Origin: Chrysogorgia sp. JL179-B06
Lineage: Eukaryota > Cnidaria > Anthozoa > Scleralcyonacea > Chrysogorgiidae
Direction of reading: 5' to 3'
Length of the DNA: 64,000 nt
NCBI GenBank assembly: GCA_035772405.1
Contig: JAYKKM010000049.1
Span: forward strand, 2,399,001 to 2,463,000
Below, piece after piece: positions 20,996-31,660 of this stretch (within the stretch, counting starts at the first letter, position 1; each line of letters starts with the position of its first letter). Under the pieces are notes generated by a model. It saw only the letters and a list, made by a program, of their open reading frames with translations. It was not told the origin of the DNA and did not search any database. The position numbers and the translations under genes were made by a program.

Positions 20996-21319
20996 CATAT
21001 AGTAAGCAAAGATGCAACACCCCCGCTGAGACGTAGCCAACGAAATAAGACACGCCGGTTCCAATATACATAGGCTAGTTCCAATAGGCTAGTTCCAATA
21101 TACTAAACGTTACGGACAGTATTTCACTGTTCTAGTGAAGAATAGGGATGATGTATTGTTTTGTATATATTTATGTAAACTGTAAATATCATATGTTGGA
21201 CAAAACGGGACATAAGGAACATTTGAGGATAAGAAAAGGGCGGGAAAAAGCAGAGACGGGAGAAAGCAGTTAAGCTGCAGTGAGATCGTTCATATTAATA
21301 AATATTTACAAAAAACTAA

Positions 21320-22045
21320 AATATATTGGGAGACAAGATTCTCTTGTTGGTAAGACAACTTGTATACATGGATATATAACGGTCTTTTACTTTATTTTGC
21401 CCATATACAGTATATACGACATTTCTTTTCAAATGATATTTCCAAACTCAAAGAAAGATGTTTTGATGAATTAAATTATCCAAAAGTCAAATGATGCTTT
21501 ACGATTATTTATTAAAAATGATGATGTTGATGAGTATAATAAAACAGCTTATGAAAGATGTAAAGACAATAAATATTCCATTTAATAAGACACAAGACAG
21601 TGTTGTTGAAGATGTTGTTGATGAACTCTGCTGAACTACTAAGGGACAAAATATTGAGCCAAATACCAAATATTTACCCGTAAAGCGGGCTATTTTTATA
21701 ACTCTTGGTCTTAACCTCTTGGTCTTAACGAACGTTTTTCTTTTATTTAATTTCCTACAAGTTTTTGTTATTTTAGTTTGCTTGGAACTTTTTTATTATT
21801 AGCTTATGCACTTTCATTCCTTTTCAAGTTTTTGTTTCTTACTCAGCTTTATTATCGCTTAATCCCCTTGAATATTGGACCTGTCATTTCTCCCTCCCCC
21901 TCAGTCTGTTTGCTGATCTACTGTAAAAATAGCAAATGATTTAACTTTTTGCATCTCATTAATCATTAGTTTGTTTATCCCCCCTGCATTTGATTGGCTA
22001 CTTTCTACTTGTGACACCTTTTGGCATATATATAAGCCCTATTTA

Positions 22046-22048
<3 letters not shown>
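21320..22048. other. Intergenic AT-rich sequence
   Basis: No gene is seen. 21,740-22,045 duplicates the 9,200-9,440 repeat and ends in the promoter-like GCATATATATAAGCCC, directly left of the Penelope insertion. Confidence 0.45.

Positions 22049-22087
<39 letters not shown>
22049..22087. repeat. (TA)n microsatellite
   Basis: Alternating TA tract. Similar tracts lie at 22,193-22,255 and 26,107-26,173, framing the Penelope pair. Confidence 0.9.
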
Positions 22088-22090
<3 letters not shown>

Positions 22091-22122
22091 CAGGAATCCT
22101 CCTTCTCAAGCTTAAAAACATT

Positions 22123-22188
22123 TATAAAACATCAGGGATAAAAACTTTAAAACTTTATTTAAATAAAGTTTTAAAGTTTTTATCCCTG

Positions 22189-22198
<10 letters not shown>
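22123..22198. repeat. Perfect 76-bp palindrome
   Basis: Two 38-bp arms are exact reverse complements with no spacer; the centre is TTATTT|AAATAA and the outer ends are TATAAAACATCAGGG. It is sandwiched between TA tracts. Confidence 0.93.
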
Positions 22199-22257
<59 letters not shown>

Positions 22258-22321
22258 GTGTAGGTTTTGGTCTACGAAATGCAAAGAGTGCTCAACAACA
22301 TATATAGTTAGAGCAAATAAT

Positions 22322-23762
22322 AGATTTTCGCTTACCTCAAAACTGGTCTGCTACAACTTGTTTCATCTGTAAAAAGAATCTTCAGGCAGTGACAATATCG
22401 AAAGAGATGACCGCTTATTTATAGGCTTTCTGCCGGAAAGTGGGGGCGTGCGTGGGAGACAATGCATGGATGAGTCATGGCTTTGTTTGCGTTGATTACG
22501 CGAAATTTATTACGATGACGGCACTGTGAAATTATTTCCGCTCTTTTGTTGAGTAAACTATTCTTATTTTTTTCTTTCAAAATACAAAATTTTTCTTCTA
22601 AACATAAATTGCATCGTTTTGATCCTCCTGTGTACGAAATAGAATGTTTTAGAATTTGCCAATTAATACTGAAATCTTTATTGTTTTCTTTCAATGTCCA
22701 AATATATTTCGAAAGTTCGGTGTCATTTTCATGCTTTTTATGTTGAAAAGATTTAGTGTGGTTGGCCAATCGCTCTTTGAATGTGGTTGCAGTCATACCA
22801 ATGTAGTGTTTTATTTCGTTTGTGTTGTTTACTGTCACTGTTGCTTTGTATACTATGTCTCTAGTCATGCATTGTTCTTGAAGCGGGCAAATGGTGTTCT
22901 CTCTACAACTGCAATTAGTAGCGTCCCTATCCTGCGGTTTGATGTTCCTAGCTATGCGTGCATTGTGCTTAGTGATTATTGACTTAACATTGTTCATGCA
23001 GCTGTAACTTACTTTAACTGTATTTCTGTTAAAAATCTTATGGAGCTTGTGGTGCGGAGGGAAATGTTTGTCAATTAGGCTAAGGAAATTACGTCCTATG
23101 TTAGTGCTGACACTCTTGCTAAATGGTGGGTTGAACCAAATGATATTGCGTTGCCTATTCCTGCGTGGTTGTTGCGGTGTATCATGAGTGTAGCTAAGTT
23201 CATGATTAAAGTTGCTGTGCCTAAGCGCGTTCTGATATAAGGGTGCAGATTCCTGAAAAGTTTGCTCATCTGATGAAAGGAGTTTAATGCGTTTGTTAAT
23301 TGATGCAGGTAGTTGCCTTGTTATGCTTGGTGGATGGTTAGAGTGCATATTTATGTAAAGCGGATCGTCACTGGGCTTCCTATAGGGCCTATAGTTTCCA
23401 TTGTTAAGGTCGAAAGTTACATCTAAAAAGTTTACTATACGTAAATTTGATTCGGCGGTGATTTTTAGGTCAAATTGCTCGAAAATTTTGTGGAAATCTT
23501 TTCTTGTTTTGTCTGCTAAACGTGCTGATTTACTTTTTATGATAGCCAAACCGTCATCCCTGTATAGGCCGATGCTTTCTTTGCCAAATTTCTTACTTAG
23601 GTGGTTTAAAATGAAAAGGCCTATGAGCTCACAAATTTCCGCGCCGTCGAAACTGCCCATGGTAACGTCGAACAAACTCTTGCTATCTTTTTTTATCCAT
23701 GAAATTCCGCTATTGAAAAGGAGAGATTTTCTAGCGTGTTTTATTATTGAAATGTTGTTTTA
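22322..23762 (-). mobile_element. Penelope-like element, 5'-truncated inverted copy
   Basis: This is the reverse complement of 24,671-26,107 at about 99% identity. It contains the second half of the RT, the linker, the GIY-YIG domain and the 3' UTR. The copy stops abruptly at 23,762, where the full copy's 5' region begins. About 65 bp of extra tail (22,256-22,321) lies between it and the TA tract. Confidence 0.85.
22419..23762 (-). CDS. Penelope-like RT/GIY-YIG ORF, truncated copy
   Basis: Open from the truncation point to the stop without interruption (the first Met gives 418 residues). It includes the RT catalytic YRDDGLAII, where Penelope-like elements have R/xDD. A Cys-rich segment follows (CSCRENTICPLQEQC), then the GIY-YIG endonuclease with VYKATV and HYIGMTATTFKERL, and CNLCLEEKFC. 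At the codon that is TAA in the full copy (25,159), this copy has TCA. It lacks RT motifs 1-A, so it cannot be an active polymerase by itself. Confidence 0.82.
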
Positions 23763-26106
23763 CACGTATATTTGCACCCGTATATCGGTTGTGCACTCTT
23801 GTTTACGTTATTCATTCCTATCTAACCTTAAAATGCGGCAATTTCGATTTGACTATTCGCTAAAGAATATCCCTATACCATCACAGGACGCTTATTTGAA
23901 GAATTTGATTGAAAAAGTGGAAAGTGTATTAAAACGTATGAGATGGAAAGCCAATTTCTTTCTTAAAAACAAAAATAGTGAGAACCAAAAGAACCATTTC
24001 GGCCTTGCGTCCAACAAAACACCTCCTTCGATTCCAGATATGAAACCCTTCGAAGACGAACTTATAAAACTAATCGAGAATGTACAATTCCGGCCATATA
24101 GGAACCAATTTCAGAAATCTTTGGCTAACGATTTAAAGAAAATTAATACGTCTCCCAACATTTTCATTTTTGCAGACAAAACTCGGAATATTTATGAAAC
24201 CCCGCCCGACATATACAACAATCTCTTACATGACAACATCACAAAAACATATAAGCATGGATCCGAGGACTCTATAGATGAAATTGACTCAGAACTAAAA
24301 GACATTTCGAACAATTTAGGAATCGGCGACAGAATTGAAAAAATGAAAAAACGCGAAGCATTTATATCTTTAAAAGACCACAAAGAAAATTTCGAAAACA
24401 ACCCAAAATGTCGATTAATTAACCCCGCCAAAAGCGAATCCGGAAAACTAAGCAAAGCTATTTTGGACAAAATTAATTCTAATTTGAGACAAAAACTGAA
24501 TTTAAATCAATGGAGAAATACAAAACAAGTTATTGAGTGGTTTGGCAATATAAAAGATAAGGACAGACACAGTTTCATTTCATTTGACATTGTCGATTTC
24601 TATCCATCTATTTCTGAAAAACTATTGTACCAAGCTCTGTCCTGGGCTTCAAATTTGGCTACTATACCTCAAAACAACATTTCAATAATAAAACACGCTA
24701 GAAAATCTCTCCTTTTCAATAGCGGAATTTCATGGATAAAAAAAGATAGCAAGAGTTTGTTCGACGTTACCATGGGCAGTTTCGACGGCGCGGAAATTTG
24801 TGAGCTCATAGGCCTTTTCATTTTAAACCACCTAAGTAAGAAATTTGGCAAAGAAAGCATCGGCCTATACAGGGATGACGGTTTGGCTATCATAAAAAGT
24901 AAATCAGCACGTTTAGCAGACAAAACAAGAAAAGATCTCCACAAAATTTTCGAGCAATTTGACCTAAAAATCACCGCCGAATCAAATTTACGTATAGTAA
25001 ACTTTTTAGATGTAACTTTCGACCTTAACAATGGAAACTATAGGCCCTATAGGAAGCCCAATGACGATCCGCTATACATAAATATGCACTCTAACCATCC
25101 ACCAAGCATAACAAGGCAACTACCTGCATCAATTAACAAACGCATTAAACTCCTTTCATAAGATGAGCAAACTTTTCAGGAATCTGCACCCTTATATCAG
25201 AACGCGTTTAGGCACAGCAACTTTAATCATGAACTTAGCTACACTCATGATACACCGCAACAACCACGCAGGAATAGGCAACGCAATATCATTTGGTTCA
25301 ACCCACCATTTAGCAAGAGTGTCAGCACTAACATAGGACGTAATTTCCTTAGCCTAATTGACAAACATTTCCCTCCGCACCACAAGCTCCATAAGATTTT
25401 TAACAGAAATACAGTTAAAGTAAGTTACAGCTGCATGAACAATGTTAAGTCAATAATCACTAAGCACAATGCACGCATAGCTAGGAACATCAAACCGCAG
25501 GATAGGGACGCTACTAATTGCAGTTGTAGAGAGAACACCATTTGCCCGCTTCAAGAACAATGCATGACTAGAGACATAGTATACAAAGCAACAGTGACAG
25601 TAAACAACACAAACGAAATAAAACACTACATTGGTATGACTGCAACCACATTCAAAGAGCGATTGGCCAACCACACTAAATCTTTTCAACATAAAAAGCA
25701 TGAAAATGACACCGAACTTTCGAAATATATTTGGACATTGAAAGAAAACAATAAAGATTTCAGTATTAATTGGCAAATTCTAAAACATTCTATTTCGTAC
25801 ACAGGAGGATCAAAACGATGCAATTTATGTTTAGAAGAAAAATTTTGTATTTTGAAAGAAAAAAATAAGAATAGTTTACTCAACAAAAGAGCGGAAATAA
25901 TTTCACAGTGCCGTCATCGTAATAAATTTCGCGTAATCAACGCAAACAAAGCCATGACTCATCCATGCATTGTCTCCCACACACGCCCCCACTTTCCGGC
26001 AGAAAGCCTATAAATAAGCGGTCATCTCTTTCGATATTGTCACTGCCTGAAGATTCTTTTTACAGATGAAACAAGTTGTAGCAGACCAGTTTTGAGGTAA
26101 GCGAAA

Positions 26107-26107
<1 letters not shown>
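23763..26107 (+). mobile_element. Penelope-like retroelement, near full length
   Basis: It comprises a 5' UTR (23,763-23,832), a single long ORF with one stop, and a 3' UTR ending GAGGTAAGCGAAAA next to a TA tract. The 3' flank is TA repeat. The head-to-head neighbour (22,322-23,762) starts exactly where this copy's unique 5' section begins. Penelope-like elements are known for such partial tandem or inverted copies. Confidence 0.85.
23833..26013 (+). pseudogene. Penelope-like polyprotein (RT + GIY-YIG), one stop
   Basis: The ATG at 23,833 (MRQFRFDY) opens a frame of 726 codons broken only by TAA at 25,159-25,161. Order: N-terminal region; RT with ISFDIVDFYPSI (motif A, about 24,578-24,613), TMGSFDGAEICELIG (motif B, about 24,771-24,815) and YRDDGLAI (motif C, about 24,867-24,890); a histidine- and basic-rich linker; the Cys-rich CSCRENTICPLQEQC; then GIY-YIG (YKATV, YIGMTATTFKERL, about 25,578-25,670). 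The protein would reverse-transcribe element RNA primed at a GIY-YIG nick. The nonsense change is absent from the inverted copy, so it is recent. A restart at 25,435 would give only the endonuclease half. Confidence 0.85.

Positions 26108-26173
<66 letters not shown>
26107..26173. repeat. (TA)n with interruptions
   Basis: AT dinucleotide tract with short TG-containing interruptions, at the 3' junction of the Penelope-like element. Confidence 0.9.
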
Positions 26174-26174
<1 letters not shown>

Positions 26175-26262
26175 CGTCTTACTCTGATGAAGGGCTCCGC
26201 TCGAAACGTCAGTATTTCGTCACTAAATTCTTGGCAGTTTACCACCTTTTCACTTTGCTATT
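26174..26262 (+). ncRNA. Penelope-type terminal repeat with hammerhead-like motif
   Basis: CTGATGA (26,184-26,190), a GGGC/GCTC stem with loop TCC, GAAAC and GTC (to 26,210) follow in the order of a hammerhead ribozyme core. TACT before and AGTA after can pair as a short stem I. Deviations: one extra A after CTGATGA and a stem III of only AC/GT with no loop. Hammerhead motifs are established in Penelope-like terminal repeats, usually active as dimers. The same block recurs at 63,715-63,780 and, damaged, at 56,590-56,650. Self-cleavage is unproven. Confidence 0.4.
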
Positions 26263-26560
26263 TTTATAACGTTCAGTCTTGAACTTTATAGTTATAAAAT
26301 TGATTACTATTTGGGGACTGACATACATTACATCTTCTTTATATAATTTCAACGCACGAAATGTCCCTGCGTTGACTTGAAATAAAGTTTTCAAAGTTGT
26401 ATTCTGGATAAATTATTCTCAATACACGTTTTTTTAATCCTACGTTGATACTACGGATCCGTATTCGGGTGTAGATCTAATTACGGCGCAATAGATTGTT
26501 TTGAGGTCCGTATAGTTCTTAATAACTTTCAGTAAATATTATTATTATTATTATTAATTG
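26263..26560. other. Intergenic, old retroelement tail
   Basis: No gene. It ends in an ATT microsatellite (26,538-26,557) that abuts the A2 upstream region. Confidence 0.4.
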
Positions 26561-26610
26561 TAAAGCTCGGAACGTTAGAAAACCAACACAACAGCCAGCC
26601 TTTTACAGTT

Positions 26611-26671
26611 TTTTATTTGTATCATGATCATATATACTCGTGTATAAAGACGCTCTTTGAGGTCAAAGACA
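26611..26671 (+). promoter_or_regulatory. Putative core promoter of Ctr-A2
   Basis: Near-identical to the A1 block; GTATAAAG at 26,642-26,649 lies about 95 bases before the ATG at 26,738. Conservation between duplicates is expected by descent and is only weak evidence of function. Confidence 0.4.
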
Positions 26672-26737
26672 TGCATGACTTATCAATTTCCCCCTGAAAG
26701 CTTTCATACTCAACCGATATTAAGCGTTTCTAACACC

Positions 26738-27328
26738 ATGAACACTGGAAGGGATTATTTCTCGTTCGACATCGACATAACGTTTCTTTTCAGAGAATGG
26801 AGGATCGACGAACGAACTAATGCCTTTATCGGTGCAGTGGCGGGAGTTTTTGTTCTAGCGTTAGTGTCTATCGCAATGCTAAAGCTCCCACGGCTATTAT
26901 CAAGTCTTTCATTACCAGAAGCGTTGAGTGAAAAGTGGCGAAATATCTTCTCGCCTGCCAGGGATGCAACAACGACATTTTCATTGCACGAGACGGAGTT
27001 TGGCTCGTCATCAAAGGAAACAAACCAGGAATTCCCAACCGGTTGGGTGCAGAAAAAGAGACGCCATCGTAACACCAAGTTAAAGGTCTGTTCAACAACA
27101 AACCTCTTGAATTCGTTTGTTTATTCGATAAACGCCCTTCTTACCTACATCTTGATGCTTCTGGTGATGACTTTCAATGTTTGGTTTTTTATCGCTGTTT
27201 GCGTTGGGATTGGGCTTGGATATCTCGTGTTTTTTGCCAGCAACAATCGAGCAAAGAGTAAACTGGACGACAATGATAAGGAGAGAGACATTGGTAGAAT
27301 TAATGCATGCCGGATATTGGATCGATGA
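26738..27328 (+). CDS. Ctr/SLC31-type copper transporter A2
   Basis: Single exon, 196 residues from the conserved start MNTGRDYF (an upstream in-frame ATG at 26,675 is not conserved in A1). Order: N-tail with SFDIDITFLFREW, TM1 (about 29-49), a long cytosolic loop, TM2 (about 127-147) with MxxxM (M140, M144; LMLLVMTFN), TM3 (about 150-167) with GxxxG (G157, G161). These are the defining Ctr motifs: Cu(I) passes along the TM2 methionine rings of a trimer. There are no N-terminal Mets clusters, as in CTR2. A 4-bp insertion (CATG, about 27,303) relative to A1 changes the last residues to ACRILDR, shortening the C-tail by about 12. It is the only A-type copy with all three TMs in frame. Confidence 0.87.
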   Translation: MNTGRDYFSFDIDITFLFREWRIDERTNAFIGAVAGVFVLALVSIAMLKLPRLLSSLSLPEALSEKWRNIFSPARDATTTFSLHETEFGSSSKETNQEFPTGWVQKKRRHRNTKLKVCSTTNLLNSFVYSINALLTYILMLLVMTFNVWFFIAVCVGIGLGYLVFFASNNRAKSKLDDNDKERDIGRINACRILDR

Positions 27329-27544
27329 CTTGCCTAAATTATCAGAGACAGATACAATGTACTGAACTATAAAAATTACCTTTAACGTAACATTGTCATT
27401 GTAAACTTCGTTCTTGAGATATTTAAACTTGTGTGATATGCAATAATTTGTAGCCTATGAGGTCATGATGTTTCTACATTTTTAGAAAATTAAGAAATTA
27501 GAAATCATTGCGCGTTTGTGTTTATCTTTCCGTACGATAACGAA

Positions 27545-28482
27545 CAGTGGCGTACCGTGACCATTTTGGATGGGGGGTGTATCGTCTTAGTTTTACCGAC
27601 GAACACGTGGGCGCAGGTGTAGGAGCGGATTTAAAGTTGGGGGGGGGCTGAAGTCGACAAGTAGGTAATCAGTGACCGCATTTTTAGGGGGGTGCGAGGG
27701 TCCTTCCCCGGAAAATTTTGAAATCTAGAAGCTCGGCAAGACAATTTGCAGCAATTTGAGCAAACTTTTTCATCTAATTCTGCAGCAATCATAGTTCAAA
27801 TGAATCCAAGAGTTGCCTGCTGCCTCTTACCGTGACGCCATTTTTGCGCCTAGTACTGACAGAAGGGTCTGGGAATCAATCTAACACTCGCGTGGCAAGC
27901 CGTTTAGGGGTTGGCTAACACTTCAGGTTATACCGTTTGTAAAATCTCGTGTAGATGAAGCCCGTAGGTAGATTACTTAGCCTTAAGTAGCTTCTCTCCT
28001 AGCCTCTATAGTCGTACTAATACAATTGAGAAAAAAACCATTAAATTTAGCAACGCTTGTCCTGATTTTTGGGGGGGCTCAGCCCCCCATTTAAAATTTT
28101 TGGGAGCTTCAGCCCCCCGGTTCCTACGCCTAAGCGTGGGCGCAGATTTTCTTCCATTGCCTTGTCACTAGGTTGGATCGGGAAAAGGGGGGTTTGTAAG
28201 CTCAGGAATATTAATTTAACATTGACCCATGCAATTAAATCGAATTTTATACAACCGACAAAGTTTAAACAGTCGATTAAGTCAATTTTACCAACGATCT
28301 AATATGACGAACAGTTTACCGACAGCCTTAACTATTACAAGGTTTTCCCAACTTCCGGTCTGACCAATCGGTTTTACCGACGATGCCAGGCTTTACCGAC
28401 CGACTCCGCGTTTTACCGACCAATTCAGTGAAAAGTGGGGGGTGTCACACCCCCCCACACCCCCCCGTACGGTACGCCCCTG
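27545..28482. mobile_element. hAT non-autonomous element
   Basis: It starts CAGTGGCGTACCGT and ends with inverted ACGGTACGCCCCTG. The flanking 8-bp duplication ATAACGAA is perfect (27,537-27,544 and 28,483-28,490). Subterminal C/G runs are present. No transposase ORF. A second hAT-like element is nested inside. Confidence 0.8.
27614..28134. mobile_element. Nested hAT-like element
   Basis: The 8-bp duplication CGTGGGCG (27,606-27,613 and 28,135-28,142) flanks an element starting CAGGTGTAGGAGC and ending TTCCTACGCCTAAG. It contains the GAAAATTTTGAAATCTAGA block and G-rich ends. The right terminus is imperfect. Confidence 0.62.
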
Positions 28483-29129
28483 ATAACGAAGTGTTTTGAA
28501 GTGCTTTGTTGCCAACTTGATGTGGTATAAATACTTCGGAAATTCGCCGAGTCTTTTCAGAAAACCCTACAGAGGCTTTCTTATTCATCCGCAATCCAAA
28601 TACATCGACTGGAACCTGATTTTTTTGTTTGAACCTCGTCGCTTGGTCTTCCACGCTTCGCGTCAGTGAAGGCTGACATAATTCGAAACGAAAGTCAAGA
28701 AAACGTCGAGTTTTGTGAAAAATGCAGAAATAATTACGTTCTAAGGTATATCTTCTTTCAATTAAAAGACAAAATGAATAATTTATATCAAGGATTGGCA
28801 AGATATATATTTACGGATGCAGTTCACCAAGGGAATTTCGTGCTTCGAAAAATGGCCGACCGAGCGTGCCATTCGTTACGGTTGACATTCACTCTTTAAT
28901 TTGGGATCGCTATTCCGATGTAATATGATGTTAGGTGTCACGAAGTGTCGTACTGTGCAAAGTTTCAAGTGATTTTGTTGAATAATCTCAAAGATATACT
29001 TGATTTTTTCATAGGTTGATTCATTTTCATATCACAATAGTCTAAATATCTCAAGAACTACGCGAGATACGAAAAAAACTACCATTCCTATTCATTTTTG
29101 GAGTGCATTTACATAAGACAAACTTATTT

Positions 29130-29985
29130 TTTTAAAAGTTAATTATGAATAAAAAATAACTTATATAAAAGTCACATAATTATTTTTGTGTTTCTTAGAA
29201 TGCAGTGCATGTAGAAATACAAATCGAAAACTCTAAAAGGTTGGTGTACTACTGCCAAGGGAAGGACCTTCGCCAGAGAGTGAAACGTAAAGTAAAATTA
29301 TAAAATAGAACTTAAGGTAATTCCTCAGTAATTCTTTCCGAAATGAAAATTTGCTGGAACCCCAGTCTTAAAGTTATTGACATACTTATATTAAAACCAA
29401 AAAAAAAGTTGGGGTCACCGACCTTGTTTAGAAGATATTGCATATCGCAGGTCACCTCTTACTCAGTATGGTGACGTCATTGTGACCAATTTACGAGTTG
29501 AGTAAAACCGCATTGCACAACTTTTTCTTGAACCTTTTGACAAAGGTAATTTTTTATTTTGCGCAACTAGTAATTTTATACAAGAAAACATGGTATTTTA
29601 GGAAAAAAGAAACAGCAAACAGGGTTTATTATGATAAAGAAAGGTCGTTTCCCATATTCTTTGACATGTTATTTGAAGAAAAATTCATCAAAAATGTAAA
29701 ATATTGTAAGTTGTAGAAATGATTTTTCTCTAAGTTTCTGTTATAACACGTAAAAGTGGTGGAAGAAAAGAATTATTAAGGGAAAAAAATATGGTCACCG
29801 ACCTTCTTTAAGACCGGAATTATCAAGTAGTTTACAAACCTACTTGCACAGGAATCCCTAGCTAGACTTGTGTAACTGTTCTCGGAAAAAATTGATTTAG
29901 CCCTTAATATACAATGGCCGACATTTTTTCGCATCGATCAATTTTATATTTTTGCCTGAATTTTTCATCATCGTTGTAAGTCGGC
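29130..29985. other. Intergenic, no gene
   Basis: AT-rich. It contains a direct repeat of GGTCACCGACCTT (29,414 and 29,793) and a degraded Penelope-terminal block (29,215-29,300). No coding domain was recognised. Confidence 0.4.
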
Positions 29986-29989
29986 TAAG

Positions 29990-30810
29990 CAACACACATA
30001 TAAGATTTTAAGCCAATTTGGTGAATTATTTTCTACATTTCTAAACACGGTGATTTTTGACCTTTTTGACCCACATGCATAGAAAGTATTGTGTTTGTGG
30101 TGTATAAATAGGTTGCGTATATATCTTTAAAAGTATGAGCTCCCGTGCGGGTGGACCGGTGCGGGTGGGATCTCTGCAGAGACTCTGCTGAAGGTAACCC
30201 TTATACCGTAACCTCTCGTTGAGGGGGGTAGGGGGGAGCAGAGAAGTGGGTTCATTTTTCTCACTGACCATTTTTTTGCTTTGTTAAACTGTATTTACAT
30301 TGATTATTTTCAATTCAACAGATAATAAACTGCTTTTGCTTCCACGCTTTTTCTTCGATTATTTTCAATTTACCTATTATTGCTTATTAACTCTTTCCCG
30401 ACAGGCTGAAAAACATCAAAAATTGAACCACCTCTTTGTTCTATTGATATCTCTTGAAATAACCATAACTGTTGCGAGAGCTATACATTTTCTGGAAGCC
30501 CAATAAACCGGCTTTTACTTGTGCTTTTAAATTTCCCGAACAAAACACATTATGTTAATATAAATTAGCATTAATTATCATAAATTAGGTTGAAATATTT
30601 ACATTTTTCTAGAAAAGGGCATCTTGCACGCCCGCGTAGCATCTTGAAAACTCAAAATGCCACCAATCGCAGAGTTGTTTATGAAATCAAATCAAACTTG
30701 GCGTGTGCGTGGATCTTATGTTCCTGGCGCTTGTCGAATTTCAATTTTTAATCTTGCGTTACCCTGTGCCGTGTTTTTCGATTGACGACTTTGCGGTCAG
30801 GAAGGAGTTA
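29990..30810 (+). repeat. Interspersed repeat, copy 1
   Basis: About 700 of these bases recur at 41,815-42,510 (for example TTTAAGCCAATTTGGTGAAT, ATCTTGCACGCCCGCGTAGC). The 30,110-30,240 segment is absent from the second copy. No protein domain; class unknown. Confidence 0.7.
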
Positions 30811-31330
30811 AACTAAATCAACAAATCTGTGCCGGTGTAAAGTCACTCGTTAGGTCGACGCGAATATTCTACCAAGTTTACAGATATAATAGTAGATTAT
30901 GTAGATTATTGCTGCCGTAGGCAGCACACTAATCTAATTGTCTTGGGTTCTGTGTCTCGTGCCCAGACCTTTCACCAAATATCTCACCGTCACTTTCTAT
31001 CGCCATGACCAATACTTACAACATATAAGCACTCACACCCAAACTCCTTAAAAATCCCTCCTGAAGAAGACTGTTAGGTCGAAATGCAAGGAGGTTGCCT
31101 TATACGAACAACCACAAATACACGCTTTATATTCAAACATCCAATTGCTCCACTCGCAGCCACGACTCCATTTTCACTTACACATTGTCCATGTCAATCA
31201 TCAGTGTCATCCATGTGATATAATTGTTTTGGTATCCGTCATGCTCAAAATACTGTTTGCCAACTATTTACAATATTCAACACCGGTGTAGGTCTCATTA
31301 CCCACCCATATATTACACAATATGTCGTTC
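30811..31330. other. Intergenic with Penelope-like tail
   Basis: CCTGAAGAAGACTGTTAGGTCGAAATG (two parts, about 31,060-31,090) resembles the 3' signature of Penelope-like elements. No ORF with a domain. Confidence 0.35.
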
Positions 31331-31660
31331 GAGATATTTATTTGTTCAGTTTTATGACGTTTTGTGACATAACTCGTAGATATTCGTTTAATCGCCGCAT
31401 GCGGAAAGTATCCGAATCAAATATTCGGAACTCGCCAACAGCAACGTGTTCTGCTTTAGTGCTGAATTTCTAGCTGTATTTTATGGCGCGTTTATAATGT
31501 CAAAATTGAATGTGACCATGTAAACGCCATACATCTAATTCGAACAACATTTACTCGAAAGAGCAAGCCTCGCGAAGTTATAAATTTTCCATTCAAGCGG
31601 AAATCATGCGGGATGTCACCCATTGTCAAAAACATTGAGGTTATAATTGCCGTGTTCCAC
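31330..31660 (+). repeat. Interspersed repeat, copy also at 43,990-44,295
   Basis: Shared blocks include TGTCGTTCGAGATATTTATT and CATGCGGGATGTCACCCATT. It is followed at 31,670-31,860 by a repeat also at 56,290-56,470. Confidence 0.65.

Larger units (their letters stand above)
16300..21320 (+). mobile_element. Degraded, rearranged Ty3/Gypsy retrotransposon
   Basis: Pieces of a Gypsy-type gag-pol occur in nearly the expected order: gag with a CCHC knuckle (16,364-17,037), aspartic protease (about 17,110-17,520), the start of RT (17,560-17,720, resuming at 18,030-18,120), RNase H (19,432-19,550 and 20,050-20,350) and the integrase C-terminal region (20,540-20,990). The middle of RT lies in opposite orientation (18,120-19,430). 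The integrase core is missing. hAT-like insertions interrupt it at 18,235-19,038 and around 19,726. Sequence at 21,080-21,320 could be a 3' LTR remnant, but its pair was not found. Confidence 0.78.
27404..29126. mobile_element. Truncated TTAA-type element downstream of A2
   Basis: Blocks at 27,404-27,510 and 28,898-29,126 match the interior and right arm of the 2,571-5,529 element (for example GGTGTCACGAAGTGTCGTACTG). The left terminus is deleted. It is split by other sequence, including the hAT at 27,545-28,482. It is the duplicate of the element next to A1. Confidence 0.55.

Noticed and set aside
23401..23832. N-terminal extension of the Penelope-like ORF upstream of 23,833
   Set aside because: This part is the antisense of the inverted copy fused by chance; the element's own 5' region begins at 23,763.
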